Assembly (NCBI GenBank): GCA_030762895.1
Contig: CM061063.1
Span: 214,256,667 to 214,320,666 of the forward strand
From: Sophora flavescens
Lineage: Eukaryota > Streptophyta > Magnoliopsida > Fabales > Fabaceae
DNA: 64,000 nt
Direction: 5' to 3'
Shown here: positions 23,411 to 34,729 of the stretch, piece after piece
How the letters are laid out: every line of letters begins with the position of its first letter
Position numbering within the stretch: the first letter of the stretch is position 1
Translations under genes and position numbers: made by a program
Notes under the pieces: generated by a model
Database searches by the model: none
Seen by the model: only the letters and a program-made list of their open reading frames with translations
What the model was told of the DNA's origin: nothing

Positions 23411-23740
23411 CACTAGTTCAGAAAAGGGATTCCACATCGGTTATTTTTGGCTTTTCACATCGGTTTTCAAACTGATGTTGAAATGACCGATGTGGTTTAT
23501 TGCCACTTTTCACATCGGTTTTAAAACCGATGTTAATAATATATTTTTAACAGCGGTTTTGTCTCTAACCGATGTGGAAACTTAATTTGTCAATTGGTAA
23601 CCTATTTGAAATTTCACTTTCCACATCGGTTTTATTGAGAACCGATGTGTAAAGTGAAATTTCCACATCGGTTTTTATTAAAACCGATGTGGAAAGTGAA
23701 ATTTTCACATCGGTTTTGGAAAAACCGATGTGTAAAGTCT
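23411..23740. repeat. CACTA-2 left subterminal hairpin repeats
   Basis: About seven units of the form CACATCGGTTTT, short spacer, AAAACCGATGTG, in head-to-tail order. Each unit is itself an inverted repeat. In En/Spm elements, subterminal repeats bind the TNPA-type protein; the same role here is inferred. Confidence 0.85.
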
Positions 23741-24069
23741 CATTTTTTTTATTATGTTATTTACATTTCTATCATTCTTTTCCCCTGTTTCAGTAATGCA
23801 GATCAATACCAGAATAACATACTGTAAATATTCTCAACACAATCACTTTTGTACGACAAAAACACAACTAATATATACTGAATTTATTACGAACAATACA
23901 TATGTACGTTCAATTACATTCAGACAACAAAGATAATTAGAAACCAAAAAGCTACATGATATATTATAGATTTCATATCAAAATTTATGATCAGTCAAAA
24001 GTACACTATAGCTAGTACATGATAAGCTTTTAAACTAACTACATATATACAAACTATGGTTGGTACACT

Positions 24070-25727
24070 TCAAGAAAGAAAGTTGCCCAACGCCTCTTTA
24101 TGTTGATGATGTCGGAATCAGATAATGGAGTTGGATTGTTGAATATCTACAAGTTTAATTGGACAAAAGATTATATCTTTTAAGTAATAAACTAACATAA
24201 AACATATAACGAATCTATAACTATTACTTCTAATTGTGTCAATTAACATTTACCTCGTGCCATCTTTCAGTGATCCTGGAGGAGATAATTTCCAACATCC
24301 ACTGCATCACATAGTAGCCACACTCCCATGATCCACGTTGTATACGTGACTACGTACAAATGAAACCCAATTAGAATATGAGCAATTAAATAGAAATCAA
24401 TAATTATACCCACTGCATTTGATGCATTTGAACTAATAAATATCTTACGCTAGGAATAATCCATCTGATAGCCCGAGTACGCCTTTCTCCACGCAACATG
24501 TGGTTTGCAGTAATAGACCTATCATGACAAAAACATTAATTAAAGTATATCTAATAGATTCAGATAATTAAAACAACTGCATTACTGATTACAAAGTATT
24601 TTAATGCTTACGTTTCGATGATCGTCTTCAATGCATTCACCGGCTTATTTCCCAATGAGCAGAAGAAGACCACGACGTTCATCCTAGGGTACAAGATCAA
24701 CAGTTGCCAATGCTGGATGTATTTGCGGAACAGTTAGTGACTAAGTCATATATAGTTATACTTAAATAACCGGTACTTATTGAGATAAGGCGCAAGGTAG
24801 ATTTGATGATCGTCTCGGGCAACTATATCACGTATGGTGGTGACCGGGTATTCTGATGCTAGGAGAACATCACCCTGAATGAACATGGGGTCAATGAACC
24901 CATAAAGGGCGAGGTTACCCTGATCAACTAACATACGATGCAGATACCTAATATATTGGAAAAACATGTTAATTATCATAGTATGTAAAAATTAATTACT
25001 TAACTTATGAATAAAATGTACTTACGTGCACCATAACGATATGTGTGCAGAACTAGTCATTTATTTATTAAGTACCATCTCCATAAGTTCCTTCTTTGGG
25101 ATATAAAGTTCATCACCTGGACTGGCATCATGTTCCAACCTTACCAAGGCTGCGTCATTCTCCATGGTGACAACCTGTATAGCAAGAACTTTAAAAACAT
25201 CACCATGGCCAGGTGCCCCTTTGTCGATCCCCTAAACAACATAGATATATATTAGTAATCACGGATAATTAAGTTATTTAATTCGTAATTCACTAAATGG
25301 TCAAATGAATACCTTGGCAGGAGCAGACATCTCTGGTCTTCCTGGATCCGACCTTTTAGGCACAATATCATTTCCAACATCCTATAACGAATAAAAATAA
25401 AGCATTATCTTTAAACAATAATAAATTATTTCAACTATGAATATAGAAAAACACAACTAACTGAATACCTCAGATACAACAAGAAAGTTGGCCAATCTTC
25501 TTGGCCAGAGGATGAAGTTACCGGGGGCCTGACCCACTGTTTGAACCTCCTCAGTGGGCACATGGACTCGAGCATCAGCATCTCGAATAATCTCAACAAC
25601 GACCCTCAGCTGATCATCCGGTAATAAACGATGGTGTATGGTATTACCTAAGTTATTATGTGCCTTCCCCAATGCCACTAAGCGGCGATGATGATGATCA
25701 TCAACATACAGCTCACACCTATCAGGG

Positions 25728-25778
<51 letters not shown>

Positions 25779-27179
25779 CCATCATCATCATTTTCAGGCT
25801 GATGAGGAGGATCACATGAGCCCTTAGTGCTCACATGGACAGAGGGTTGGACACCGGCTGTCATCTGCTGGGACATAGAAGTCAATATTGCCATATGCTG
25901 GGCAAACTGCTCGGCCATCTCCTATCGAAGCTCAGCTGCAATCTCCTGTTTTAGCCGTGCTCTATCTGCATCAACATCCCTGTAGCATTGGTGTGAAGAT
26001 GAACCATGGTATTGGCGAATACCGACGCCCCATCCAACACCAATGACACGGCCCGGGTGGTCTGGTTTACCGATGGCAGCAGCTAAGATATCCTCGCTCC
26101 TCTAGGAACAAAGGTTCCTTAGGTTACCTGCTCGTCCAAGGCATCCTATCACATAAAATATCAGGTCACATTACAATTCGGTAACAATCTTAAAATGACA
26201 ATTACAACTCAAACTATACTTACAATCTTCTCAGCTACTTGGCGGGCCTCCTCAGATGTATATTGTCCCGTTTTTCTTTGTCGGGCCCTCTTCCATTTAC
26301 GATGGCGTGGGGGGTGGAGGTGGATCAACAGCCTCTGGACGATTTTCAGCATTAGGATTCGCCTGAGATGCTGCTTCCTGACGTGCTTTCTTTTCCTCTT
26401 CAACCATTATCTGACCAAGCTTTTTATATCCCCCACGAGACATGACATGGGGGTAGACATTCTTGCTTTGGTTTTTCTGCCCCCTTTTCCTCTTCTCCTG
26501 TTATAAATAGAAGACAATTAAATTACATAAGTAAATAAAATTAATGAAATTACATAAATTTAGAGACAAATCAAATAAGTTAACCTGAAAGCTGGGATCA
26601 TGTCGGCTCTGAACAAAGCGATCCCACGTCGCCTGGTCAAGAAACGGGTACACCTCAAGTGGGTTCTTTTTACATTTTGGATTGAATACATAGTATCTGC
26701 CCAGGTCGGTCTTAAAACCCCTCCAACGCTCACCAGCATACTTTAGCAAATGCTTCTTCATAACGTACATATCCGGTATGTCAAAGGTCAGCTACATTAA
26801 GACCAAAAGAATCAACGACCTCGTATGATATTATTAAGATAAAAATAAAGTAGATACAGACAAACGCAGACGTAAAAAGTACGTATACCGGAATACTCTC
26901 CCATATCTCGATCCTTCACGTCCGACGTCGGACATCTTTCCAAATATCAATGAGTATACTAGGCTTGCTCCTAGCAAGGCTCGCCACAAAATCTTTTAAA
27001 CTGCTCGCCATTGGCCCAATAGGATTGCGGTTATTATCAAAGTCTATTCTTATCCTTTGATTTGAACCACGGTTGGCGATCAAATTCCTCATTCGTGTGG
27101 CACGTCTACCCTTTCTACCGAGTGAGAGCGGGGTCTCCGACCCGCTACATGAAGGAAGGATATCCTCACGATCAGCCAT
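24070..27179 (-). pseudogene. CACTA-2 second gene: Transposase_24-like region and Ulp1-type protease
   Basis: Minus-strand exons in order: ATG at 27177-27179 with a basic N-terminus and SSLKDFVASLARSKPSILI; an exon with YVMKKHLLKYAGERWRGFK (about 26570-26795); an exon with KNVYPHVMSRGGYKKLGQIM then PPRHRKWKRARQRKTGQYTS (about 26210-26500), typical of the CACTA ORF2 Transposase_24 family; an acidic exon with about 17 Asp from a GAT microsatellite (25729-25790); then GAPGHGDVFKVLAIQVV (about 25170-25230). The C-terminal half is a C48/Ulp1-like cysteine protease: HWQLLILYPRMNVVVFFCSL supplies the His (near 24715) and SWECGYYVMQWMLE the Cys (near 24330). A stop after IWKDVRRRT near 26917 and another just before MAEQFAQHMAIL near 25919 suggest decay, unless they are spliced out. 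Splice edges are by eye. Confidence 0.7.
25729..25790. repeat. ATC/GAT microsatellite inside the CACTA-2 second gene
   Basis: About 20 copies of ATC on plus, with one CACC interruption, coding poly-Asp on minus. Length variation would change the acidic tract without shifting frame. Confidence 0.9.
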
Positions 27180-27334
27180 GTATACCTGTTTAAAAAAAAA
27201 CTTGTTAGTATGTCAGGATAAATATCAAACATAACTTATAAATATCGATCAACGTACGTAAACATAACTTATAAATATCAACGTAAACATATAATATGCC
27301 TTTAAACATAACTCAAACTATACTTACTTTGTGG

Positions 27335-29715
27335 TCAATTAGTAAAGTTCTCCCATAACCCTTCTTGGTGATCATTACAAGTAGCATGTACATCATCCAC
27401 TTCATTTTCCTCATTGAAATTAGGCACTCGTGTTGATAAAGAAGGAGTATCAGAAATATCAAGAGTTGAATCGTGATTTCCCTCACTACCATTATACATG
27501 TTTTTTCCCTGGAGAACCACTGACCACCTTTTGTTAGAAGGATCACGGATATAAAACACTTGTTTTGCTTGGGATGCCATGATGAAAGACTCCTCTTTAT
27601 TACCTACCTTATTAAGGTCCACCAATTTGAATCCTAACTCATCGGTTTTTACACCATTGTTACTGTCGACCCACTGACATTTAAAAACAGGTACTCTAAA
27701 CTTCGTGTAATCAACCTCCCATATCTCTTCAATGATTCCAAAGTATGAAACAGATTCCATAACAGGGTTTTAATATTTCGAAATAGATAAATGCATGGAC
27801 TCAGCGACGACCATAACCCCACTGTTTTGTATAGTACTTTTGTCATCCTGGGACTTTGTATAGAAGGAAAACTTATTGATATCGTACCCACTCCAGCATA
27901 TGACATCAAAGTTAGGCTCCTGTGCTAGCCATTTTAATGTATCAGAAGCAATACCATCCTTTCCAATTTTTTCTTTAAACCAGTTCAAGAAAGTCTTGTT
28001 ATGCTTGTTCAAACACCATTTTTCATTCATTCTAGGATAAGTTTCATTGATGATGCTTTTATCCTCACATAAGTATTGTTCAACCTCATCAGTGTTATTC
28101 AATATATACAAATGTGCTTGAAGCACTTCCTCCCGATCCATGCTCTTAACAGTGATACCTCGTGTACCCTTACCATCAAAGAAGATTGACCTCTTCTTCC
28201 ATATTTTCTTCTCGGTAGCCTTCTTCTGGGTCTTCCCATAGATAACATTAGTGTTGTTCACCTTTTCATAAACTTGCTCTCCAGTCAAGGCCACCGGAGC
28301 AATTTCATTCTCCGGAAGTCCATTGAAAGCTTTTCTCAATCTACGATAAGGATGATTACGTCGGAGAAATCTCCGATGCCCAAGGTAAACCGTCTTCCTT
28401 CCATGTTGCAGTTGATGGTAACATGTGCCTTCTTCACATATTGGACATGCTTTATGCCCCTTAACACTATACCCACACAGGTTCCCGTATGCTGGAAAGT
28501 CATTGATGGTGCAAAATAACATGGCACGCAATCTGAATGTCTCACGGCAATACCCGTCGATCACATCAACGCCTTCATCCCACAACATTCTCAAGTCTTC
28601 AATCAAGGGACTCAGATAAACATCAATATCATTTCCTGGCTGTTTAGGACCCGAAATCATCATACTTAACATAATGTATTTGCGCTTCATGCACAACCAA
28701 GGAGACATGTTGTAAATTACCAGGAGAACAAGCCATGAACTATGAATACTACTTAAGTTTCCATATGGATTCATTCCATCAGTAGCAAGTCCAAGCCTGA
28801 GGTTTCTGGGCTCATTGCCGAAATCCGAAAATAAACTATCAATTCTCTTACATTGCAAAGAATCGACCGGATGCCGAAGCTGTCCATCACACTTCCTCTC
28901 ATCTGCATGCCATCTAATGTTCTTTGCGTCATTTACATTAGCAAACAATCGCTTGAACCACGGAATCACGGGAAGATACCATAACACCTTCGCAGGAGGA
29001 CCTTTGGTGACCACATCACAACTAGAATCACCATCCTTCACTTTGTAGTGTGATACCCCACACCTGGGGCACTCGTGCATCTCTTCAAACTCTTTCCTGT
29101 ACAATATGCAATCATTGGGGCAAGCGTGTATTTTCTTATACTCCATACCATCGGACACAATATCTTCTTCGCCTCATAGTTTCGAGATGGCAATGTGTTG
29201 CCTTCTGGAAGCATGTCTTTCAACAACTCAAGCAATTCGGTAAAGCTTTTATCGCTCTGCCCATTTCTCGCCTTCACATTGAACAATCTTAACACCGCTG
29301 ACAACCGTGTGAAATTAGTGCACCCCGGATACAAAGCCACTTCCGTATCACTGCATAAAGTATCATACACATGTGCGCGCCGAAAAGACTCTTGCCCAAC
29401 ATCACGGATCATGTCCTCTAGTCCATCGTCCATTTCCATGTCATCAACTTCCTCTCTATCCGACACCCTCGACCTGTCTAACGATTCACCATGACATATC
29501 CATGTTGTATAACTCTTGCAAATCCCCTCACAAATAAGATGATCACGTATCTCCTCAGCTTCTAGTCGTCTCTCATTCAAACAGTTAACACAAGGACAAT
29601 AAAACCTTCCGTTACCACTATCAGGAGCATTTCTTTTTGCAAACTGTAGAAAATCTTCCACTCCATTCTTATACTCATCACTTGTCCGTATAACATTCAT
29701 CCAACCGCGATCCAT
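27335..29715 (-). pseudogene. CACTA-2 TNP2-type transposase with internal deletion
   Basis: The first frame begins at 29715 with MDRGWMNVIRTSDEYKNGVE, the Transposase-associated domain, including FYCPCVNCLNERRL. After a frameshift near 29160 come CPNDCILYRKEFEEMHECPR and the Transposase_21 body: WHADERKCDGQLRHPVDSLQ, LATDGMNPYGNLSSIHSSW, and DFPAYGNLCGYSVKGHKACP. After KKRSIFFD the frame jumps to GKGTRGITVKSMDREEV, skipping the segment where TNP2 proteins carry the rest of the core and DUF4218. A TAA follows near 27775, then the DUF4216 region (VSYFGIIEEIWEVDYTKFRV) to 27335. Deletion, frameshift and stop together mean this gene is dead. Confidence 0.85.
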
Positions 29716-30240
29716 GACTAAACCAATAACTTCGTACTTAGTCCAACATATTCATCAACCACTTCTTATGACAGGGTATGGCCCTATCCCATTCGAGAAG
29801 AAACTTTTTCAACATTCGGTTAACAGTTAGTCCTTAATTCTCATGCTCATACTCGACAAAATTTCGACAGCATTTCCCTTCGATCTCCGACGTACACTAC
29901 TTGAACGCAATGACATCCACCACGATAAAGTATGCACCCGGAGAACGAAAGGAAATGTATCAATCCGAGCATTCATCAAGTATATAACATTAGAATCAAT
30001 GAATAACTATTTTAATTGAATTAAGAAAAAGTTTTTTCCCAAACTGTCCAACTTTGGACAATTCAAGATCCAACACAATGAGCGGTACATCAAGCACATA
30101 CACGTGTGCTCATTAGTATTGCATCTCAAACAGGAAACTAAGGCTTTACTAATTATGTAGCTTGCATGAAGTTGGGGCTTGAAAAATGAAGAAAATTAGC
30201 CCAACAGAGCCCATCACGGCCTAGCCTTGAAAGCCATCAC

Positions 30241-30740
30241 GACTGTGATCGAGTAGAGCTTAAAAGAAAGAATGGAAAAGTCAGAACTGGTCACGGCCAG
30301 CCCGTGATGCCCATCACGGCCGTGACATGTTAGCTGAACCAGACCCTCACAGGCAGAACTGATCACGGCCTAGCCATGATGGTGGTCACGGCCGTGACAG
30401 ACCAACCAGTGAAGCAACCTCCAAGGCAGAACCTGTCACGGCCTGGCCGTGATGGCCATCACGACCGTGACATTCCAACTAAACCAGACCCTCACAGGCA
30501 GAACTGATCACGGCCTAGCCGTGATGGTGGTCACGGCCGTGACAGACCAACCAGTAAAGCAGCCTCCATGGCAGAACCTGTCACGGCCTGGCCGTGATGG
30601 CCATCACGGCCGTGACATGCCAACTGAACCAGACCCTCACAGGCAGAACTGATCACGGCCGTGACAGAACAACCAGTGAAGCAACCTCCAAGGCAGAATC
30701 CGTCACGGCCTACCCGTGACAGACAGCACGGTCGTGACGG
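30241..30740. repeat. ~145-bp tandem repeat of CpG-rich palindromes upstream of TNP2
   Basis: The phrase ACCAGACCCTCACAGGCAGA recurs near 30338, 30483 and 30628, a period of about 145 bp. Each period contains two palindromic modules built from TCACGGCC and GGCCGTGA. The clearest is at 30590-30611, where GGCCGTGATGG is followed at once by its reverse complement (a perfect 22-bp palindrome). The array is GC-rich in an AT-rich element and lies 0.5-1 kb upstream of the TNP2 start. Confidence 0.85.
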
Positions 30741-31087
30741 GTGATACCACCACTGGAAAAATCCAGTCTTGGAGCAACAGAACAACACATGCAAGTATAT
30801 TATCCAACCATTTGGAGTCAAAGTTCATAACTTTTCTAAACAAGAAACGAATAAATGACTAATCTTGCAAATAGGTCTGTTTATAACAGGGAAAACACAC
30901 CTTTTTTTTTTGGAAGAATGAAGATCTTGAAGGTTTCTTTGTGCACCTGTGATGAGCCTGAACACTAGTAACAGGGAAAATGAGGAGTGGTTTCATGTGC
31001 CATTCTCAGGCAATGCAACTCCTCCACTGTGAAATTTCCATAACCCTCCTTTCACATAATGCTCGAAAAGTAGTAACCCTAAAGGAA

Positions 31088-31118
31088 GAGAGAGAGTGAG
31101 AGAGAGAGAGAGAGAGAG
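31088..31118. repeat. GA microsatellite
   Basis: A short GA/AG run lies between the palindrome array and the right subterminal repeats of CACTA-2. GA tracts are common in plant promoters and leaders; here it lies about 1.4 kb upstream of TNP2. Confidence 0.8.
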
Positions 31119-31519
31119 GGGTGCATATATACCCGAGGGAGGAGGAGGGACGAGCAAAAATGGCGCTCTTCACGCAAACGAGGGTTGCTCGCGGATGGTC
31201 GTTCTCAGTGGTTCTTAGTGGTTCTCTTCCGAAGCATAAAATGAAGGCTTGTAGTGGTCTTCTTCTTTGTCTACGATTAGGGATTTGCAGAGAGTTAGGG
31301 GGAAAGGGAAATCGTTATAGCTGTGAGAGGGAGAGCTTACCCGAGAGAAAGAGAGAGGTCGAAGAGAGCTCCCTCGATGGTCCTCCGGTGGTAGCCGAAA
31401 GAGGTGGTTCTCTTTGCAATGTGACTTAGAGATGGAGAAGTAGAGACAAAGGAATGAAAAACAAATGGAATGGAAGATGACGCGAAGAGTAAGAGGGAAT
31501 GAAAATAGAAACTTAGGTT

Positions 31520-31946
31520 ATTACACATCGGTTTAAAAAAACCGATGTGGTTAGTGATATTTCACATCGGTTTTCGTAGAACCGATGTAAAAACTTACAA
31601 TTTATTTTAAAATTTCATTTTTTTTAATTTACTACATCGGTTATTGAAAACCGATGTGTAATCTTACGGGTGATTAAATTTTTTTTATAATTTGTTTCCC
31701 TTTTCCACATCGGTTATTAAAAACCGATGTCTAATCTTATGTCTAATAAAAAATTTTTTTTGTTTCACTTTCCACATCGGTTTTTTTAAAACCGATGTTA
31801 AATATTTTTATCACGTCGGTTTATTCAATAACCGATGTTAAAATATTTCAGTTTAATTTCAAAAATGCCACCGCCTCCTATTTCACATCGGTTTTGTTAA
31901 AACCGATGTTAAAAAACTGATGTTAAATGTATATTTTACACTAGTG
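31520..31946. repeat. CACTA-2 right subterminal hairpin repeats
   Basis: About seven CACATCGGTTTT / AAAACCGATGT units mirror the left end. Units vary mainly in the loop (A/T-rich) and in one arm (CACGTCGG near 31811). The pairing with the left array, with matching ends and ATC duplications, confirms the element boundaries. Confidence 0.85.
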
Positions 31947-34729
31947 ATCTTAGTATCCTCTCTATATTTAAGATCCAAGAGGACACATTAAAAAAAAAAA
32001 TTCACGCCCTTTTAACTTGATGAGGCCGAACCCTAGTTTATAGTGGGGGGGGGAGGACTTTGTTAATTTTTTTAAAACTAGTCTTGCTTGATTCAATCTT
32101 ATAATTCATATATATATATTGAATCCATGGTTGTTGAATCAAAATCAAATCTCTAAGCCATTATTTTGTTCATGGCCGAAATTGTATTTTTGAAAAGTTG
32201 AAAGATTTTGTTTCATTTTTCAACTTATGATAGTTTATCTTAACTCTACACTACTCTAAGGTCATGGATCTAAGAGTATGTAAATTTTTGAAATCTCTTG
32301 CCTATGTTAAGTGTCATGGCCGAATTAGGATTCTTGAAAGGTTGGAATATTTTATTTCAATCTTTGTATTCTAATATTTGTTTTAGGGTTTCAAGTGATT
32401 AAAGAACACTAATCCAAGAGCTTAGGATTTTTAGAAATTTTTAGCTAATTAATCCCCTCATGGCCGAACCTAGCATATAGGAGTATAGGTGTATTTAGTT
32501 GTTTGATTGTTAATTATTTGTTGTGTTTTGATTGAAGGACAAATTGTTGTGTGAGTCGTGTACGTGTTTTACGGAGACCGAACGTTTGACGGAATTTCAA
32601 TTCGACAAGAAAAATCTTCAAGAGGTAAGGGGAGTACCTGAGGGATTTTTCCAATAGCTGGAACTAATTTGTTTATGGTCTGTATATTTTATTTGGTGTA
32701 TGTATTGCTTATGTAATTAGATTTCTCTGCTTTTAAGTTATCTACTTTTAACCATTTGATTATCTGCACTTAATTATTATTATATTTTATTGTATGTCAT
32801 TAATTGTGCTATTTGCTATATTATTGGCATGGTTGTTATTGATGTTGCTTGTGGATTATAAAGCCTGACAGTGGTCAGTGCTCAATTAATAATGATGTTA
32901 AAAGCATTAAAAAGCTATTTACGAAATAATGAGTTTTAATTAGTGGAAAATGTGAAAAAATAGTAATATATTATTATTAATTATTGGTTTGGTGAAATTT
33001 GGATTATAGTGAAAAATAATAATATTTTAATAATTTAATAGCATAAGAGTGTTCTATGAGTCATAGTGAAGACGTAACCGTGAAAATATTTTAGTATTGC
33101 TAATTTTGAGGTAAGAAATTTATAAATATTAGAAAATGTTATTTTAAGAAAATAAGTTTCAAAAATAATTTTATTATAGTGTTGGAAAAATTATTTTACT
33201 AGAAAAGTCATTTTTGGACTTATAACGTTTTTAAAATGTCAAACGTCGGACGATTCCGATAATATTTACAGTAGGATTGCTAAACACGGTAATATTAGTT
33301 AAAACATAGAATTTGTCTTAAAGCAATATTTTCAGGTTCAAAATATTGATTTTTGAAAGAAAATGAATTTTAAATGATTTGATGATTTTGCAAAATGAAT
33401 TTCCAACGTAAAAGGATTTTCTGTAAAGTATTTTTATACAATGGGTTATTTCCGACAACTGGGATAAGTTAAGAAAATTTTGTTTTTGGATTTGTATTTC
33501 ACAGAGCAAATATGTTGTTAAATTGAAATACGAACCTAGCTGTCGAGATGTCGGTGTCTAGAGTTATATGATATGGACCCAGGGTCCGAAAAGTAAAGTT
33601 ATGGACTAGATGTCCTATAAAAATCTATATTGATTTTTGTGCATCAAAATCTACGAATCTAAATCTAGTACATGGATCTAGATTTCGTGATTTGTACATT
33701 TTTGACTTAGAGTCTGTTTGATTAGTTTGGACTTAGAGTCCTTTTTATGGGTATTATTGTTAAACTTAAATGTTTAAACCTTGGTTGGTCGTGAGCCTTT
33801 GAGCCTCAACAAGGAAAGAATGAACACAAAGAAAATTACGTGAACAAAACATTTTACATGCGTTTTGGGCAGACATGCCTTTGCATTGAACTTGAATGCT
33901 TAATGGCAAGTATTCATGCAGTTTTCGTCACTGTGCCTTGATGGATATACGACCACGAAAACCATGTGCTATATGTAATCACCACTTTGCCTCGTTTTGG
34001 ACTGTGGAATGGTTATTTGAACTTTGCCACATCTAGCATTGATTCTGCCTTAATTGGCAACTAGAGCCTGATCAACTCATCCATTGGTTGATTGGAGCTC
34101 CGGAGATTAGGTATCAAAGTTAGTTGAGGAATATTGAAGTGTCATGGTTTTTAAAAACAACGATGATTGTCGCGCATGAAACCCTTTGATAAATATATTG
34201 TTTATCTTTAACTATTCATGTTAAATGGCATTTGAGAGTCATGCATATGGTTATCGTTTTAAAATCCATATATTGGAACTCACCCTTGCATATACTTGTT
34301 CTTCTGTCTTTGCTAAGGTACCTTGGTATACGAATGCAGATGTTGCAGAAGAGTTCCTTAAGCCACTTGGAGACTTAAGTCCGGATTGCGGGAAGAGATG
34401 TGTGGTCATAAGGATGATCACGAGGTCTTATCAGTGAGTGTCTTGTAAAGCGACCAGCTTAGGATATTTTAAATTTCATTTGGGTGGTATGTGTTGAGAA
34501 AGTCTGTGTAGGTATTTTGAAACCATTTATATGGTTGAAATTCTGTTGTGAATTAGATGGTCTTTTTTTTATAATTGTGTTATGCACGTTATACTCAAAG
34601 TATTCAGAAGAAATTGTTTTACACCCAGATTTTATGACTTCAAACAAAATAATTTTCGAAAGCAACCAGCAAAATTCTTTTAATTTATTTCCGCACGTGT
34701 TCACATAGTAATGCCCAAGGGGTGTTACA

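Larger units (their letters stand above)
23411..31946 (-). mobile_element. CACTA-2: En/Spm-type transposon with TNP2 and protease genes
   Basis: The ends are CACTAGTTCAGAAAAGG (23411) and, inverted, CACTAGTGTAAAATATAC (31946), with a 3-bp target duplication ATC (23408-23410 and 31947-31949). Both subterminal zones are packed with hairpin repeats. Two genes lie on minus: TNP2 nearest the right end and a second gene with a Ulp1-type protease. Length is 8,536 bp. LTR A sequence continues on both sides. Genes and ends are complete in layout, but TNP2 has lost its middle, so the copy is probably not autonomous. Confidence 0.92.
21837..34729 (+). mobile_element. LTR A: solo LTR (about 4.35 kb net) split by CACTA-2
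   Basis: It starts TGTAACATCCCG and ends AAGGGGTGTTACA, with a 5-bp target duplication AGAAG on both sides (21832-21836 and 34730-34734). Without CACTA-2 the unit is about 4,354 bp. No second LTR, primer-binding site or pol is present, so it is a solo LTR left by recombination. It is homologous to LTR B (59197-63115, opposite strand): the blocks CTGACAGTAAGATTTTACTG / CCTAATTTTGACCC near 22020-22060 and TATTATTAACCATGATTA near 22625 recur there. The element family (probably Ty3/gypsy because of TGTAACAYCCC-type ends) is an inference. Confidence 0.85.

Noticed and set aside
23411..23740. CRISPR-like array (regular ~40-bp repeats)
   Set aside because: Repeats are self-complementary, variable and matched at the other end of a CACTA element; this is a plant nuclear sequence without cas genes.
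26195..26506. 103-codon plus frame
   Set aside because: Antisense of the Transposase_24-like exon of CACTA-2.
30449..30821. Frames on both strands within the palindrome array
   Set aside because: Open only because the tandem unit lacks stops; no protein features.
33318..33509. Small minus frame in LTR A
   Set aside because: AT-rich chance frame, not conserved in LTR B.
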